From the IMG/VR virus record IMGVR_UViG_3300005096_000006, positions 1 through 36,493 of that record: DNA of 36,493 nucleotides, one strand, 5' to 3'. The notes under the pieces were generated by a model. The model had not been told where the DNA came from. It was given only the letters and a program-made list of their open reading frames with translations, and ran no database searches. This document shows, piece after piece, positions 5,708-12,545 of this stretch (positions are counted from its first letter, which is position 1; the number at the start of each line of letters is the position of its first letter). The stretch comes from a virus. Position numbers and translations under genes: made by a program.

Positions 5708-5903
5708 GAAAACTGATTTTAAGGAGATTAGAATACAGAAGAAAGAGTATAAAGGGTTTGAATATATAGACATACGAACGTTCTACAAGGACAAAGAAAC
5801 AGGGGAATGGAAGTATAGTAAACAGGGGGTAACAATCAAACCCTCGCAGATTGATGATTTAATAGAGGCTCTGTTTGAGCTAAAGGAGGGTGAAAATGGG
5901 TAA
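5694..5903 (+). CDS. PC4-like ssDNA-binding protein
   Basis: 69 residues from a GTG (5694) after AAGGAGG; it overlaps the exonuclease end by 14 bases. The sequence IRIQKKEYKGFEYIDIRTFY-x-D-K-x-x-G-E-W-K-x-S-K-Q-G-V-T-I-K-P-S-Q-I-D-D-L-I-E-A-L matches the transcriptional coactivator p15/PC4 fold: a beta sheet, a K-x-G turn and one C-terminal helix. Members bind single-stranded DNA as dimers. Between an exonuclease and an annealing protein it probably protects or hands over single strands; a transcription role is also possible. Confidence 0.75.
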   Translation: MFTIKKTDFKEIRIQKKEYKGFEYIDIRTFYKDKETGEWKYSKQGVTIKPSQIDDLIEALFELKEGENG

Positions 5904-7017
5904 GGGTAAGGAGTTGGTAAAAGCTGAAATGGCAGTGCAGACTTATGATGTTGATAAAGCCTTGAAGTTGGAAAAGATTGCCGAGAAACTGTTAAAAGGT
6001 GGGTTGTTCCCTCAATTAAAAAATAAAGAGGGAGTATTCACTGTTATAGAGTTTGGGTATGAGCTTGGGATACCTCCAGTGGTGGCATTGCAAAACATGG
6101 CGATTATCAAAGGTAAGATTGTCATGGAAGGCAAGCTCATGCTGGCACAGTATATTAAGGCTGGAGGGAAGTTTGAGGTAAAGGAAAGGACAAAAGAGCG
6201 GTGCGAGATTTACTGGGAATACAAAGGCAATAAAGGAACTACGGTTTTTACCAAACAGGACGCTCAAAGGATTGGACTGCTAAGTAAGGATAACTGGCGT
6301 AATTATCCAGAAGAGATGATTTACTGGCGTAATGTAGCTAAGGGGATAAGAGCTTACGCTCCTGATGTAATTATGGCATATACGCCTGATGAAATTACTG
6401 GAGGGGAGATTATTACTATTAACCAGGTAGCCGAAACCCCGCTCCCTAAAGAAGCCAAGATTACCGAAGATTTGCAGGTGCAGGAGGCGGAGGTTACCGA
6501 AGAACCTAAGGAAGATGAAGCTAAGAAAGCTAAGCTGATTAAACTAATTCACACCCTAATATCTACCAAAAAAGTGCCTGATAAACTTTATCGTGATTTC
6601 CTGAAAGAGAACTTCAACGGGCGAAAATCATCTACTGAGTTAAACAATGAGGAGCTGGGGCTTGTAGCAGACTGGCTTGACGAACTGCCGGAAGCAACGG
6701 AAGAACCGGAATTAAAGGCAGTAAAACCGGAAGAAAAGCCTTTGCCAGAAGAATGCTTTGAAGACGACAAGGTAAAAGTGTATATCGCTCCCCAGTTTGA
6801 TAAGGATGGTAATCCTGTCCCTTCCCTGTGGTTTGAGAAACTGCCAGGGCTGGGTGAGGAATGGGTAACAGGCGGGACGGTCTGTGTCTCGGAGATACTT
6901 TCACAACACCCTAAAATCGCTAAGCCTTATCTAACAATGGTGGTAAGACCGAGATTGCCCGAGAAGTTTCAGGAGATACTGGATGATGTAATAGGGAGAG
7001 TGAAAAATGGGAAATAA
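5896..7017 (+). CDS. recT: RecT-like single-strand annealing protein, long C-terminus
   Basis: 373 residues from ATG 5896, which lies 5 bases after AAAGGAGGG (5882-5890); the earlier in-frame GTG overlaps that site. Residues 20-180 match the RecT-family core: FTVIEFGYELGIPPVVALQNM, IIKGKIVMEGKLMLA, FTKQDAQRIGLLSKDNWRNYP, MIYWRNVAKGIRAYAPDVI, YTPDEI. The protein pairs complementary strands in phage recombination. After an acidic linker (about 190-215) there is an extra region of some 150 residues, with a segment VKVYIAPQFDKDGNPVPSLWF near 295-315 that looks like a small separate domain. Its role is unknown; it could recruit a host SSB or the PC4-like neighbour. Confidence 0.8.
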   Translation: MGKGKELVKAEMAVQTYDVDKALKLEKIAEKLLKGGLFPQLKNKEGVFTVIEFGYELGIPPVVALQNMAIIKGKIVMEGKLMLAQYIKAGGKFEVKERTKERCEIYWEYKGNKGTTVFTKQDAQRIGLLSKDNWRNYPEEMIYWRNVAKGIRAYAPDVIMAYTPDEITGGEIITINQVAETPLPKEAKITEDLQVQEAEVTEEPKEDEAKKAKLIKLIHTLISTKKVPDKLYRDFLKENFNGRKSSTELNNEELGLVADWLDELPEATEEPELKAVKPEEKPLPEECFEDDKVKVYIAPQFDKDGNPVPSLWFEKLPGLGEEWVTGGTVCVSEILSQHPKIAKPYLTMVVRPRLPEKFQEILDDVIGRVKNGK

Positions 7018-7351
7018 AGGGAACTACTACAAGCTGAAAACAAAAAAGTGGTTTAAGGAAAAAGGGTATGCCTGCGAATACCTTGAAAAATTACAACGGA
7101 TAGTGGTTAAGGATAAGAAGAAAAATAAAAGCAAAGTGATATTTATCAAAAAGGACGTGTGGGGAGCTGATGGAGTGGCAATGAACGGGGAGGAGATTAT
7201 CTTCTGGAATAGTAAACTCGGAGATAAGAACATCGCAGAGGGCTTAAAGGAGTTTGCGAAATATCCCTACCCCAAAAACGTCCGGCGGTGGTTAGTGGTG
7301 TGGGAGGTTAGAAAACGTGAACCTGAAATAGTGGAGGTAGAGTATGAGTAA
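7007..7351 (+). CDS. small basic protein, possible nuclease fold
   Basis: 114 residues, start coupled to the RecT gene end. The middle part reads RIVVKDKKKNKSKVIFIKKDVWGADGVAMNGEEIIFWNSK, which resembles the D ... beta-strand ... E/Q-x-K core of small PD-(D/E)XK or Holliday-junction-resolvase-like proteins, with D-x-x-G-A-D-G-V-A in the place of the catalytic Asp. The final strand, IIFWNSK, has Asn where Glu or Gln would be expected, so activity is doubtful. The C-terminus RRWLVVWEVRKREPEIVEVE is a typical closing strand. The fold call is low confidence; the location in a recombination module supports it. Confidence 0.5.
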   Translation: MGNKGNYYKLKTKKWFKEKGYACEYLEKLQRIVVKDKKKNKSKVIFIKKDVWGADGVAMNGEEIIFWNSKLGDKNIAEGLKEFAKYPYPKNVRRWLVVWEVRKREPEIVEVEYE

Positions 7352-7679
7352 TGCAGATGTTATTCTGGAGATACCGTATATCCCGCCTATAAAAAAGACT
7401 GACTGGGATATACCGATACAGGAGCGGTGGCACAGGGAGATAGAGCTTCAAAGAATATGGAACGGCATAATCCAAAAAGCTGTGGATAAGGTGGGGAAGC
7501 CGGTAACAGAATGCCGGAAAGCCTATATCGAAGTGATGACACCCAATGAGGAAGACCGGAACCTGGATTTTGTGGTTAAGGGGTTGAAGGCTCGCCGGGT
7601 GATTAGCGATAAGGCAGAGGTAAGCTACTGGCGGGTGGTAGAGAAGAAGAAAGGGTTAAGGGTTTACTTATGGAGGTAG
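7344..7679 (+). CDS. RusA-like Holliday junction resolvase (divergent)
   Basis: 111 residues. The start EIPYIPPIKKTDWDIP is like the RusA N-terminal strand. Residues about 68-106 read NEEDRNLDFVVKGLKARRVISDKAEVSYWRVVEKKKGLRVYL, which fits the RusA signature D-x-D-N-x-x-K-x-x-D-x-L with a later D-D before the closing strand. Here the spacing is kept (EDRNLD, then ISDKAEV), but one Asp of the usual second pair is replaced. RusA resolves recombination junctions in lambdoid and Gram-positive phages, matching the recombination genes upstream. Overlaps the previous and following genes. Confidence 0.55.
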   Translation: MSNADVILEIPYIPPIKKTDWDIPIQERWHREIELQRIWNGIIQKAVDKVGKPVTECRKAYIEVMTPNEEDRNLDFVVKGLKARRVISDKAEVSYWRVVEKKKGLRVYLWR

Positions 7680-7681
7680 TG

Positions 7682-8089
7682 ATGGATAAAAAACTTATCA
7701 AAATGTTTGAGAAGGCGGAGGAGATACAGGAAAATGCCCCTGAGATGTTAACTAAGTTTATGGCTTATGAAAGAGATAAGGTGATAATAAGCAGTAAGGG
7801 TAATTATTTTATAAGACCAAGAAATCATAGTATCCCTGCACCTTTTTATATTAGTCCTGTTATTTGGCTACCAACCCAGGAGCAGTTGCAGAAGATGGTT
7901 AAACGACAAACTCCTCAAATGTTAGTAAGTGATTTCGCTACATTTGAATGGGGCAGATTTTACCGAATACACGAAAAACCTTACTATATGGAATTTACCT
8001 CGATGAACCAGTTATGGCTGGCTTTTGTGATGTGGGAGAAGTATAAAAAAGTTTGGAACGAGGATAAGGAAGAATGGGAAAAGGTTTAA
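7682..8089 (+). CDS. conserved early phage protein
   Basis: 135 residues from ATG 7682, five bases after GGAGG (7672-7676); an earlier ATG at 7670 includes the ribosome binding site itself. The sequence contains WLPTQEQLQKMV (about 62-73), FATFEWGRFYRI, and LWLAFVMWEKYKKVWNEDKEEWEKV at the end. The latter resembles a segment seen in many early proteins of low-GC phages whose function is unknown. It ends overlapping the next start. Confidence 0.65.
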   Translation: MDKKLIKMFEKAEEIQENAPEMLTKFMAYERDKVIISSKGNYFIRPRNHSIPAPFYISPVIWLPTQEQLQKMVKRQTPQMLVSDFATFEWGRFYRIHEKPYYMEFTSMNQLWLAFVMWEKYKKVWNEDKEEWEKV

Positions 8090-8391
8090 TCACCCTGAAA
8101 CTGCGAGGGCAACCGGTGCGGATTGACCCCGTGAACTACCGGCTGTATATCAAAATCCACAAGCCCCAGGATGGTAAATTCTCGCTTAACGATAAGATAC
8201 GAGGCTACCTGGCACAGGGGTATAAGGCGGTGGTGGATGTTGACGGGAAAATCCTCACGCTAAACTTTATGACGCCGGTGTTGTTTAGGGAAAAGGTAAA
8301 GTCAAAGTTTCCCGATGCTCCACCCTGGTATCGGTTCTGGTATGCGATACCTGGGGAGCGGGAAGAACAAGGGAGGTTGTTTAATGGATAA
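8074..8391 (+). CDS. hypothetical protein
   Basis: 105 residues, start overlapping the previous gene by 16 bases. It begins with a beta-rich segment, LITLKLRGQPVRIDPVNYRLYIKIHK, followed by a tract with FSLNDKIRGYLAQGYKAVVDVDG and a C-terminal WYRFWYAIPGEREEQGRLF. No cysteine pairs or nuclease motifs. It may be a small beta-barrel or SH3-like protein, but I do not recognise it. The gene ends within the start of the next one. Confidence 0.6.
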   Translation: MGKGLITLKLRGQPVRIDPVNYRLYIKIHKPQDGKFSLNDKIRGYLAQGYKAVVDVDGKILTLNFMTPVLFREKVKSKFPDAPPWYRFWYAIPGEREEQGRLFNG

Positions 8392-8872
8392 GGAAAGGAT
8401 TACAGAGGAAATGAAAATTCATGATGAGTGGTACTCACAGGTAGAATCAATGACTATGGAAAAATTGCCAGAGTTCTTGCGACATTTAACAGAAGATTAC
8501 ATACATGATTATGGGACTATTGTCCATGCTCTCACCGCTGGCGCAATTGCAACACTCTGGGCAATGAATAAGACTGAAGAGGGAGGCATAACAGGATTTC
8601 AAGCAGGTTGTATAATGTGGGAATTTATTAGGAAATGGATGCGACTTAACTCCCCTTTACGGCTGGTGGATTATGAGAAGATGCTCTATCCTCAGTATAA
8701 AGACCGATTTGAGAAGATAATCTCAAGGGGCGTGTGGGAATGGATACAGAAAGAAGCTAAGAAAAAACTAAGAGAGAGTGATAGGAGATATATTCATCCA
8801 GACGTAAAGCAACATTGGGAAGATATTGTAGCAGGGGAAGTGCCTTTTGGGTTTAAGGTAAGCAAAGATTGA
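8384..8872 (+). CDS. conserved phage protein (TIVHAL ... GFQAG type)
   Basis: 162 residues from ATG 8384 (after GGGAGG), overlapping the previous stop. It contains IHDYGTIVHALTAGAIATLWAMN (about 47-68), GGITGFQAGCIMWEFIRKWM (about 72-92) and LVDYEKMLYPQYKDRFEKII. These blocks match a conserved family of phage proteins of unknown function that commonly sits in early operons of Firmicutes phages. The alpha-helical hydrophobic core could be membrane-associated, but charged residues interrupt it. No catalytic motif is seen. Confidence 0.7.
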   Translation: MDKERITEEMKIHDEWYSQVESMTMEKLPEFLRHLTEDYIHDYGTIVHALTAGAIATLWAMNKTEEGGITGFQAGCIMWEFIRKWMRLNSPLRLVDYEKMLYPQYKDRFEKIISRGVWEWIQKEAKKKLRESDRRYIHPDVKQHWEDIVAGEVPFGFKVSKD

Positions 8873-8884
8873 AAGGAGGTAGTT

Positions 8885-9370
8885 TTGAGTAAGATAAGAA
8901 TAAAAAAATCACCAACTGCTGATACAAGAATATATGATTGGAGAAAAGTTAGTAAGGAACAGTTGCTAGAGAGCAGTGTTTTACATATTCAAGACGTAGC
9001 AAAAGGGCTCATGTTATTGGCAGATTTATTGATGGAAAAGGCAAAAAAACATGATTTTACAAAAATAGAGGAGATAGAAGAATTTTATAGGGACTTTAGG
9101 ACAGGTTTTAAGAGAAAAGAATGGTGGAGGCTTCATCAACAGGAAGAACGACACCATTTCACTACTAAGAAATATATTCCTAAAGATATAAATTTACTTG
9201 ATATCTTGGAACAGATTGTAGACGGGGTAATGGCAGGATTAGCAAGGAGTGGTAAATACAGGTATGAACCTATAGATGATAAGCTTTTAAAGAAAGCATA
9301 CAAAAATACGGTGAAACTCTTAATAAATGCTGTCAAGGTAGAAGTTAAAGAAAACCATACAAGGAGGTAG
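8885..9370 (+). CDS. DUF5662-like conserved phage protein
   Basis: 161 residues starting at TTG 8885, justified by AAAGGAGG (8873-8880) immediately upstream. It holds KAKKHDFTKIEEIEEFYRDF (about 52-71), an H-D-x-x-K pattern, KEWWRLHQQEERHHFT (about 78-93) and LLDILEQIVDGVMAGLARSG (about 104-123). The H-D ... H-H arrangement and helical content resemble DUF5662 and related HD-like proteins, which may bind metal. Activity is unknown. The stop TAG overlaps the ribosome binding site of the next gene, the same layout as its own start. Confidence 0.65.
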   Translation: MSKIRIKKSPTADTRIYDWRKVSKEQLLESSVLHIQDVAKGLMLLADLLMEKAKKHDFTKIEEIEEFYRDFRTGFKRKEWWRLHQQEERHHFTTKKYIPKDINLLDILEQIVDGVMAGLARSGKYRYEPIDDKLLKKAYKNTVKLLINAVKVEVKENHTRR

Positions 9371-9372
9371 TT

Positions 9373-9561
9373 TTGAAGGGGTATGTTGTTATGGGATTAT
9401 AGAAGAGTATGGATATTGTCTGTGGAGAAAAGGTTGTAAAAACGGTTAAGTTATCTGACTCTTATGACGGCTTAGTTGGGGTGTTGCTCGTTTTCAATGA
9501 TATGGAAAAAGCTAAGGAATGGGCGGGCAACGATAAAGATATTTTAACAATAGAATACTAA
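9373..9561 (+). pseudogene. small gene interrupted by an in-frame TAG
   Basis: From TTG 9373 the frame reads MKGYVVMGL, then TAG at 9400-9402, then KSMDIVCGEKVVKTVKLS to a TAA at 9559-9561. The frame after TAG is open for 50 codons from ATG 9409. The upstream segment AGGAGGTAGTTTTGA is nearly identical to the one that starts the 8885 gene, so TTG 9373 is a genuine-looking start. The gene may carry a nonsense mutation, be read through, or be expressed from ATG 9409 alone, which lacks a strong ribosome binding site. Full product would be 62 codons. Function unknown. Confidence 0.55.
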
Positions 9562-9575
9562 TATGGAGGTGGGGT

Positions 9576-9707
9576 ATGAAAATCATAGTCTGGAAGGACG
9601 GCACTTACAAGCCGGTGCCTGATAATGCCAGCTGGGAATATGAGAATGACCCTGACTGGCTGGTTACTATTCCGGTGGAGGAATTAAAGGAGGATAGTGA
9701 TGTTTGA
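9576..9707 (+). CDS. 43-residue acidic hypothetical protein
   Basis: A short frame from ATG 9576, with GGAGGTGGGG upstream, to TGA 9707, overlapping the next start at 9700. The product starts MKIIVWKDGTYKPVPDNASW and is acidic towards the end (PDWLVTIPVEELKEDSDV). It resembles the short 'MKIIVWKDG' proteins that phages encode in early operons. No function can be assigned. Confidence 0.6.
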   Translation: MKIIVWKDGTYKPVPDNASWEYENDPDWLVTIPVEELKEDSDV

Positions 9708-10131
9708 CCCTAAAAAAGAAGTGCCGAGCTTGGAGTTGTGTAAAAGATTAAAAGAGCTTGGCTTTCCGCAGGATGGGGGAGGGTGGTATTGGGAGATATG
9801 GCTGGATGTAGATGGAACAGGAGAAGAGGTAAAATTAGAATATCATAAAGATGAATATGTTCTTGATACTAAGTATGTAAAATTTATCAAAGCCCCTACC
9901 TGCCGAGAAATAGGGGGATGGTTATGGGTAGGGCTGGGAACTTTTCGGACTCTTAAAGAGGGAAACAAGCAATATTTATGTGATGATTTTTTGAGAGGAA
10001 TTAGAGATGTTACAGTGCCTAAAATTTATGCTGATACCGAACCCAATGCTGACGCAAAGATGTTGGTATGGTTAGTTAAAAATGGGCATGTTAAGTTTGA
10101 GGAAGGGAAGGATGATAACGAAAGGAGGTAA
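9700..10131 (+). CDS. conserved early phage protein
   Basis: 143 residues from ATG 9700, five bases after AAAGGAGG; an in-frame GTG at 9697 is the alternative. Conserved-looking blocks are PSLELCKRLKELGFPQDGGGWYW (about 7-29), APTCREIGGWLW (about 65-76) and a C-terminal ADTEPNADAKMLVWLVKNGHVKF (about 110-132). This pattern recurs in phage proteins without known function. Its C-terminal helix-strand could be a dimerisation element. It overlaps the upstream small gene. Confidence 0.7.
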   Translation: MFDPKKEVPSLELCKRLKELGFPQDGGGWYWEIWLDVDGTGEEVKLEYHKDEYVLDTKYVKFIKAPTCREIGGWLWVGLGTFRTLKEGNKQYLCDDFLRGIRDVTVPKIYADTEPNADAKMLVWLVKNGHVKFEEGKDDNERR

Positions 10132-10133
10132 AT

Positions 10134-10307
10134 ATGGATTCTGGTTTAGGAAAGATGGTTGAAATTAATGCTGAAGTGGCAAAAGAGTTTGATGATAAGG
10201 GGGTAAATTATTTTAGGGTAGGTGAGATTATTGAGATAAAAGGTTCACGTTTTAAGATTACTAAGATTACACCCAAAAAGCTAATTTTAAGAATTTTACC
10301 TAAATAA
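10134..10307 (+). CDS. 57-residue beta-rich hypothetical protein
   Basis: ATG 10134 follows AAAGGAGG in the tail of the previous gene. The protein, MDSGLGKMVEINAEVAKEFD ..., ends with RVGEIIEIKGSRFKITKITPKKLILRILPK, a short beta-barrel-like segment reminiscent of small KOW/SH3-like domains that contact nucleic acids. It is basic at its end. Assignment uncertain. An ORF track with a 60-residue floor would miss it; the ribosome binding site and tight spacing support it. Confidence 0.6.
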   Translation: MDSGLGKMVEINAEVAKEFDDKGVNYFRVGEIIEIKGSRFKITKITPKKLILRILPK

Positions 10308-10312
10308 CGAGA

Positions 10313-10600
10313 ATGAAAATAATGGCTACAGAAGCTGAGATAGAAAAGGTTGTGAATAATTTAATTAGGTCTCTTTATATGGGTGGAAAATTTAGCGGAA
10401 AGGTCAGCAGGGAAAAACTGGAAGAATTGAATCTTGAAGATGAGCCTGTAAATTGGGATAGTTTACGATGTGTGGAAGCATCAATGAGGTATGTGGTAAT
10501 AGTAGAGGAAGCCTCGCCGGATGCCTACAAGTTTAAGGCGTGGATGAAGAGAGAGTTGAAAAGCCGTGGCTACGATGTGGAGGTAGTAACGGAATGGTAG
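10313..10600 (+). CDS. hypothetical protein
   Basis: 95 residues from ATG 10313 or, possibly, ATG 10322 (MATEAEIEKVVNNL). No clear ribosome binding site precedes either; only a weak ACGAGA precedes the first. The middle part MRYVVIVEEASPDAYKFKAWMKRELKSRGYDVEVVTEW shows a beta-alpha-beta pattern. The N-terminal half is helical and charged. No family recognised. It lies directly before the DUF5131 gene, which starts 9 bases after its stop. Confidence 0.55.
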   Translation: MKIMATEAEIEKVVNNLIRSLYMGGKFSGKVSREKLEELNLEDEPVNWDSLRCVEASMRYVVIVEEASPDAYKFKAWMKRELKSRGYDVEVVTEW

Positions 10601-10608
10601 GAGGGGAA

Positions 10609-11343
10609 ATGAAGAAAATCTCTAAAACCAAAATTGAGTGGGCGGATTATGTATGGAATCCAGTATGGGGCTGTTTGAATAATTGTCCTTACTGTTATGC
10701 AAGAAGGATAGCGAGGAGGTTTGCTGGGGTAATTGCCAAAAAAGAATTTGAGGGTATTTTTAACCGCAGACAGGCAGAGATGTGGGCTGAGAGGCTCGCA
10801 TTTCAATTAAGAGAATTTATTCCTACTTGGCTTGAAGATAGCTTTAAGCGGCAATTCCCTAAAAAACCCTCTCGCATTTTTGTAGGGTCTATGTCTGAAA
10901 TCTATTTTTGGGAAAAGATGTGGGTAGAGGATGTTTTACGTATAATAGAAAAATACCCTCAGCATACATTTATGTTCCTAACCAAATTCCCCGAAGTTTA
11001 CAGCAGATATAAATTCCCTAAAAATTGTTGGTTGGGGGTTACCGTTACTAATGAAAAAGAGGGGATTAAGATAATTCATCTGTGGGGTAATGCAACCCTG
11101 GAGCATGAATTTAATCAGTTATTTGTCTCATTTGAGCCGTTATTAAGTGAGATAAATTATGATTTGAAGGGTATAGACTGGATTATCCTCGGGGCGCAAA
11201 CCAATCCGTATAAACCACCCAGGCGGGAATGGGTGGAGAATATAGTAGAAGAGGCTAAGAAGCATGGCATCCCCGTGTTTCTCAAGCCTAATCTATACCG
11301 TGCTTACCCAGACCTGCCAAAATTACAGGAGGTGCCGGAATGA
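10609..11343 (+). CDS. DUF5131 (phage Gp37/Gp68) protein, radical-SAM-like
   Basis: 244 residues from ATG 10609, four bases after AGGAGG (10599-10604). The N-terminus KTKIEWADYVWNPVWGCLNNCPYCYARRIARRF contains C-x3-C-x2-C (about 20-27), the cluster-binding arrangement of radical SAM-like proteins and the hallmark of the DUF5131 / Gp37-Gp68 family. Further family-like segments are RIFVGSMSEIYFW (about 83-95), HTFMFLTKFPEVY, WLGVTVTNEKEG and a C-terminal WIILGAQTNPYKPPRREWVENIVEEAKKHGIPVFLKPNL. The family is common in phages; its chemistry is not established. Possibly modifies nucleic acid or protein. Overlaps the next gene by 4 bases. Confidence 0.85.
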   Translation: MKKISKTKIEWADYVWNPVWGCLNNCPYCYARRIARRFAGVIAKKEFEGIFNRRQAEMWAERLAFQLREFIPTWLEDSFKRQFPKKPSRIFVGSMSEIYFWEKMWVEDVLRIIEKYPQHTFMFLTKFPEVYSRYKFPKNCWLGVTVTNEKEGIKIIHLWGNATLEHEFNQLFVSFEPLLSEINYDLKGIDWIILGAQTNPYKPPRREWVENIVEEAKKHGIPVFLKPNLYRAYPDLPKLQEVPE

Positions 11344-11558
11344 GTAAGATATGGTTTTGGGATATGTGGAGGAGATGGGAGGAAGATGTTGATGATGGTA
11401 TCTTGGTAGAAAGGACTAAACAAGGCTTAAAAGAATTCCCTCAAGTATTATGTGTAGAAATGTTATCCAAAATCTTCCCTGGCTTAAAATCCGCTATCAA
11501 GCGAGCAAAAGGCAAGCCCTTCTGGGTGGAGATTGAAGTTAAGAAATGGGGGGTGTGA
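11340..11558 (+). CDS. small hypothetical protein
   Basis: 72 residues, ATG overlapping the DUF5131 stop (ATGA). Aromatic and basic N-terminus (MSKIWFWDMWRRWEEDVDDG), then a helix VERTKQGLKEFPQVLCVEMLSKIFPGLKSAIKRA and a closing strand PFWVEIEVKKWGV. The tight coupling suggests it works with the DUF5131 protein, but there is no direct evidence. Not recognised. Confidence 0.55.
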   Translation: MSKIWFWDMWRRWEEDVDDGILVERTKQGLKEFPQVLCVEMLSKIFPGLKSAIKRAKGKPFWVEIEVKKWGV

Positions 11559-11559
11559 T

Positions 11560-11814
11560 ATGAAATTAGATATTATTGGAAGGGTTGATAATCTAAGGCG
11601 TGATTTCTATGCAAAACATGGAATTCCCCCTAATACTGTGTTCTTACCACCCAAAATCCGTAAAATCTTAAGGCGAGCTATAAAAGAATTTGCTTCTACA
11701 TGCGAACAAGATGTCCTTTCTTATGATGAGACTCTACTCGGTATGAAAATAAGAACGTCAGATAAGTTTGGTGTAGCTTTATTGTTGGAGGGGAAGGAGG
11801 TAAGCGATGATTGA
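11560..11814 (+). CDS. small hypothetical protein
   Basis: 84 residues from ATG 11560; an in-frame TTG at 11533 lies inside the previous gene and has no binding site. GGGGGGTG upstream serves the ATG. Sequence MKLDIIGRVDNLRRDFYAKHG, then a helix PPKIRKILRRAIKEFAS and a beta hairpin LLGMKIRTSDKFGVALLLEG. The beta-hairpin end resembles other early proteins of this phage that bind ligands or nucleic acids, but no family call is possible. Confidence 0.55.
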   Translation: MKLDIIGRVDNLRRDFYAKHGIPPNTVFLPPKIRKILRRAIKEFASTCEQDVLSYDETLLGMKIRTSDKFGVALLLEGKEVSDD

Positions 11815-12040
11815 ATATAGAGTTTATAGGGTAGAAGTAGAGACTACAAACGCCTTAAAAGATACTTTCGCAATTAGGCACCCTGAAGGCAAAAATGAGT
11901 ATTATGATTGCGAAGAGGGAGTGATTTATGTTTTTACAAATAACCCCAGTGAAATTTTTGAAAAGTTAGGGGCAGACAACGTGAAAAGCATTGAATATGT
12001 GGGGGTTGGGTATTTATTAGAAGAGAAAGGAGGTAAATGA
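11807..12040 (+). CDS. small hypothetical protein
   Basis: 77 residues, overlapping the previous gene by 8 bases, with AAGGAGGTAAG upstream. A beta-rich start (MIEYRVYRVEVETTNALKD) is followed by a short segment with CEEGVIYVFTNNPSEIFEKLGADNVKSIEYVGVGYLL. The alternation of strand-helix-strand suggests a small alpha-beta domain. Stop TGA 12038-12040 overlaps the next start. Unknown function. Confidence 0.55.
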   Translation: MIEYRVYRVEVETTNALKDTFAIRHPEGKNEYYDCEEGVIYVFTNNPSEIFEKLGADNVKSIEYVGVGYLLEEKGGK

Positions 12041-12210
12041 TGATTGAAGGTAACCCGGTGTGGAATGTTAAGTTAAAGGGAGGGTTAACCGGTGGAGTTA
12101 AAATTCCTGAACGGGAGGCAAAGGAGGATATTAAATCCCTCAAAGAAGCGGTGCGAGAGTTGCAAGATAAAATAGAAAAAATATTAGACTACCTGGGGGT
12201 GGAGTTATGA
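12037..12210 (+). CDS. 57-residue coiled-coil protein
   Basis: ATG ATG at 12037-12042, after AAAGGAGGTAA, to TGA 12210. The first half is Gly-rich and beta-like (VWNVKLKGGLTGGVKIPE). The second half is a predicted coiled coil (REAKEDIKSLKEAVRELQDKIEKILDYLG) with hydrophobic residues at heptad positions. It overlaps the neighbours on both sides by 4 bases (ATGA). Too short for the usual 60-residue ORF cutoff. Likely an oligomerising accessory protein; role unknown. Confidence 0.55.
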   Translation: MMIEGNPVWNVKLKGGLTGGVKIPEREAKEDIKSLKEAVRELQDKIEKILDYLGVEL

Positions 12211-12545
12211 TTAAGGTTTATATAAGCCAACCTGGCTATTCTGGGAGAATAAGTATCGCTGTAGTAGATGAAAGAAATGGTAAAAGGTATCTTGCTAAAC
12301 CTGTAGAACTTGAGTTTGAGGAGATGGAGGAAGAGAAAGACTATTTGCCCACATTCCAATTACCACGCATGATGGGGGAAATGTTTTTACAGGCATTTGC
12401 TGAGGCTTTAGATGAGGTAAACGTCAAAACTGAAAAGGATGCGAAAATAGCGGGAGTGTTAGAGGCAACCAGGTTGCATTTAGAGGATATGAGAAGGTTA
12501 GTATTCCGGGGTAGGTTAATCCCGGATGATAAGGAGGTAAGATGA
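12207..12545 (+). CDS. small hypothetical protein
   Basis: 112 residues, starting in ATGA overlap with the previous gene. A beta start (MIKVYISQPGYSGRISIAVVDE) is followed by a long acidic helix (VELEFEEMEEEKDYL) and another (AFAEALDEVNVKTEKDAKIAGVLEATRLHLEDMRRLVF). The last bases carry AAGGAGGTAAG for the next gene. Family not recognised; it may pair with the coiled-coil protein upstream. Confidence 0.55.
   Translation: MIKVYISQPGYSGRISIAVVDERNGKRYLAKPVELEFEEMEEEKDYLPTFQLPRMMGEMFLQAFAEALDEVNVKTEKDAKIAGVLEATRLHLEDMRRLVFRGRLIPDDKEVR

Noticed and set aside
9373-9561. Genetic code with TAG read as Gln
   Set aside because: Several other genes end at TAG (for example at 3675, 7679, 9370), and their next genes begin with normal spacing, so TAG is a real stop here.
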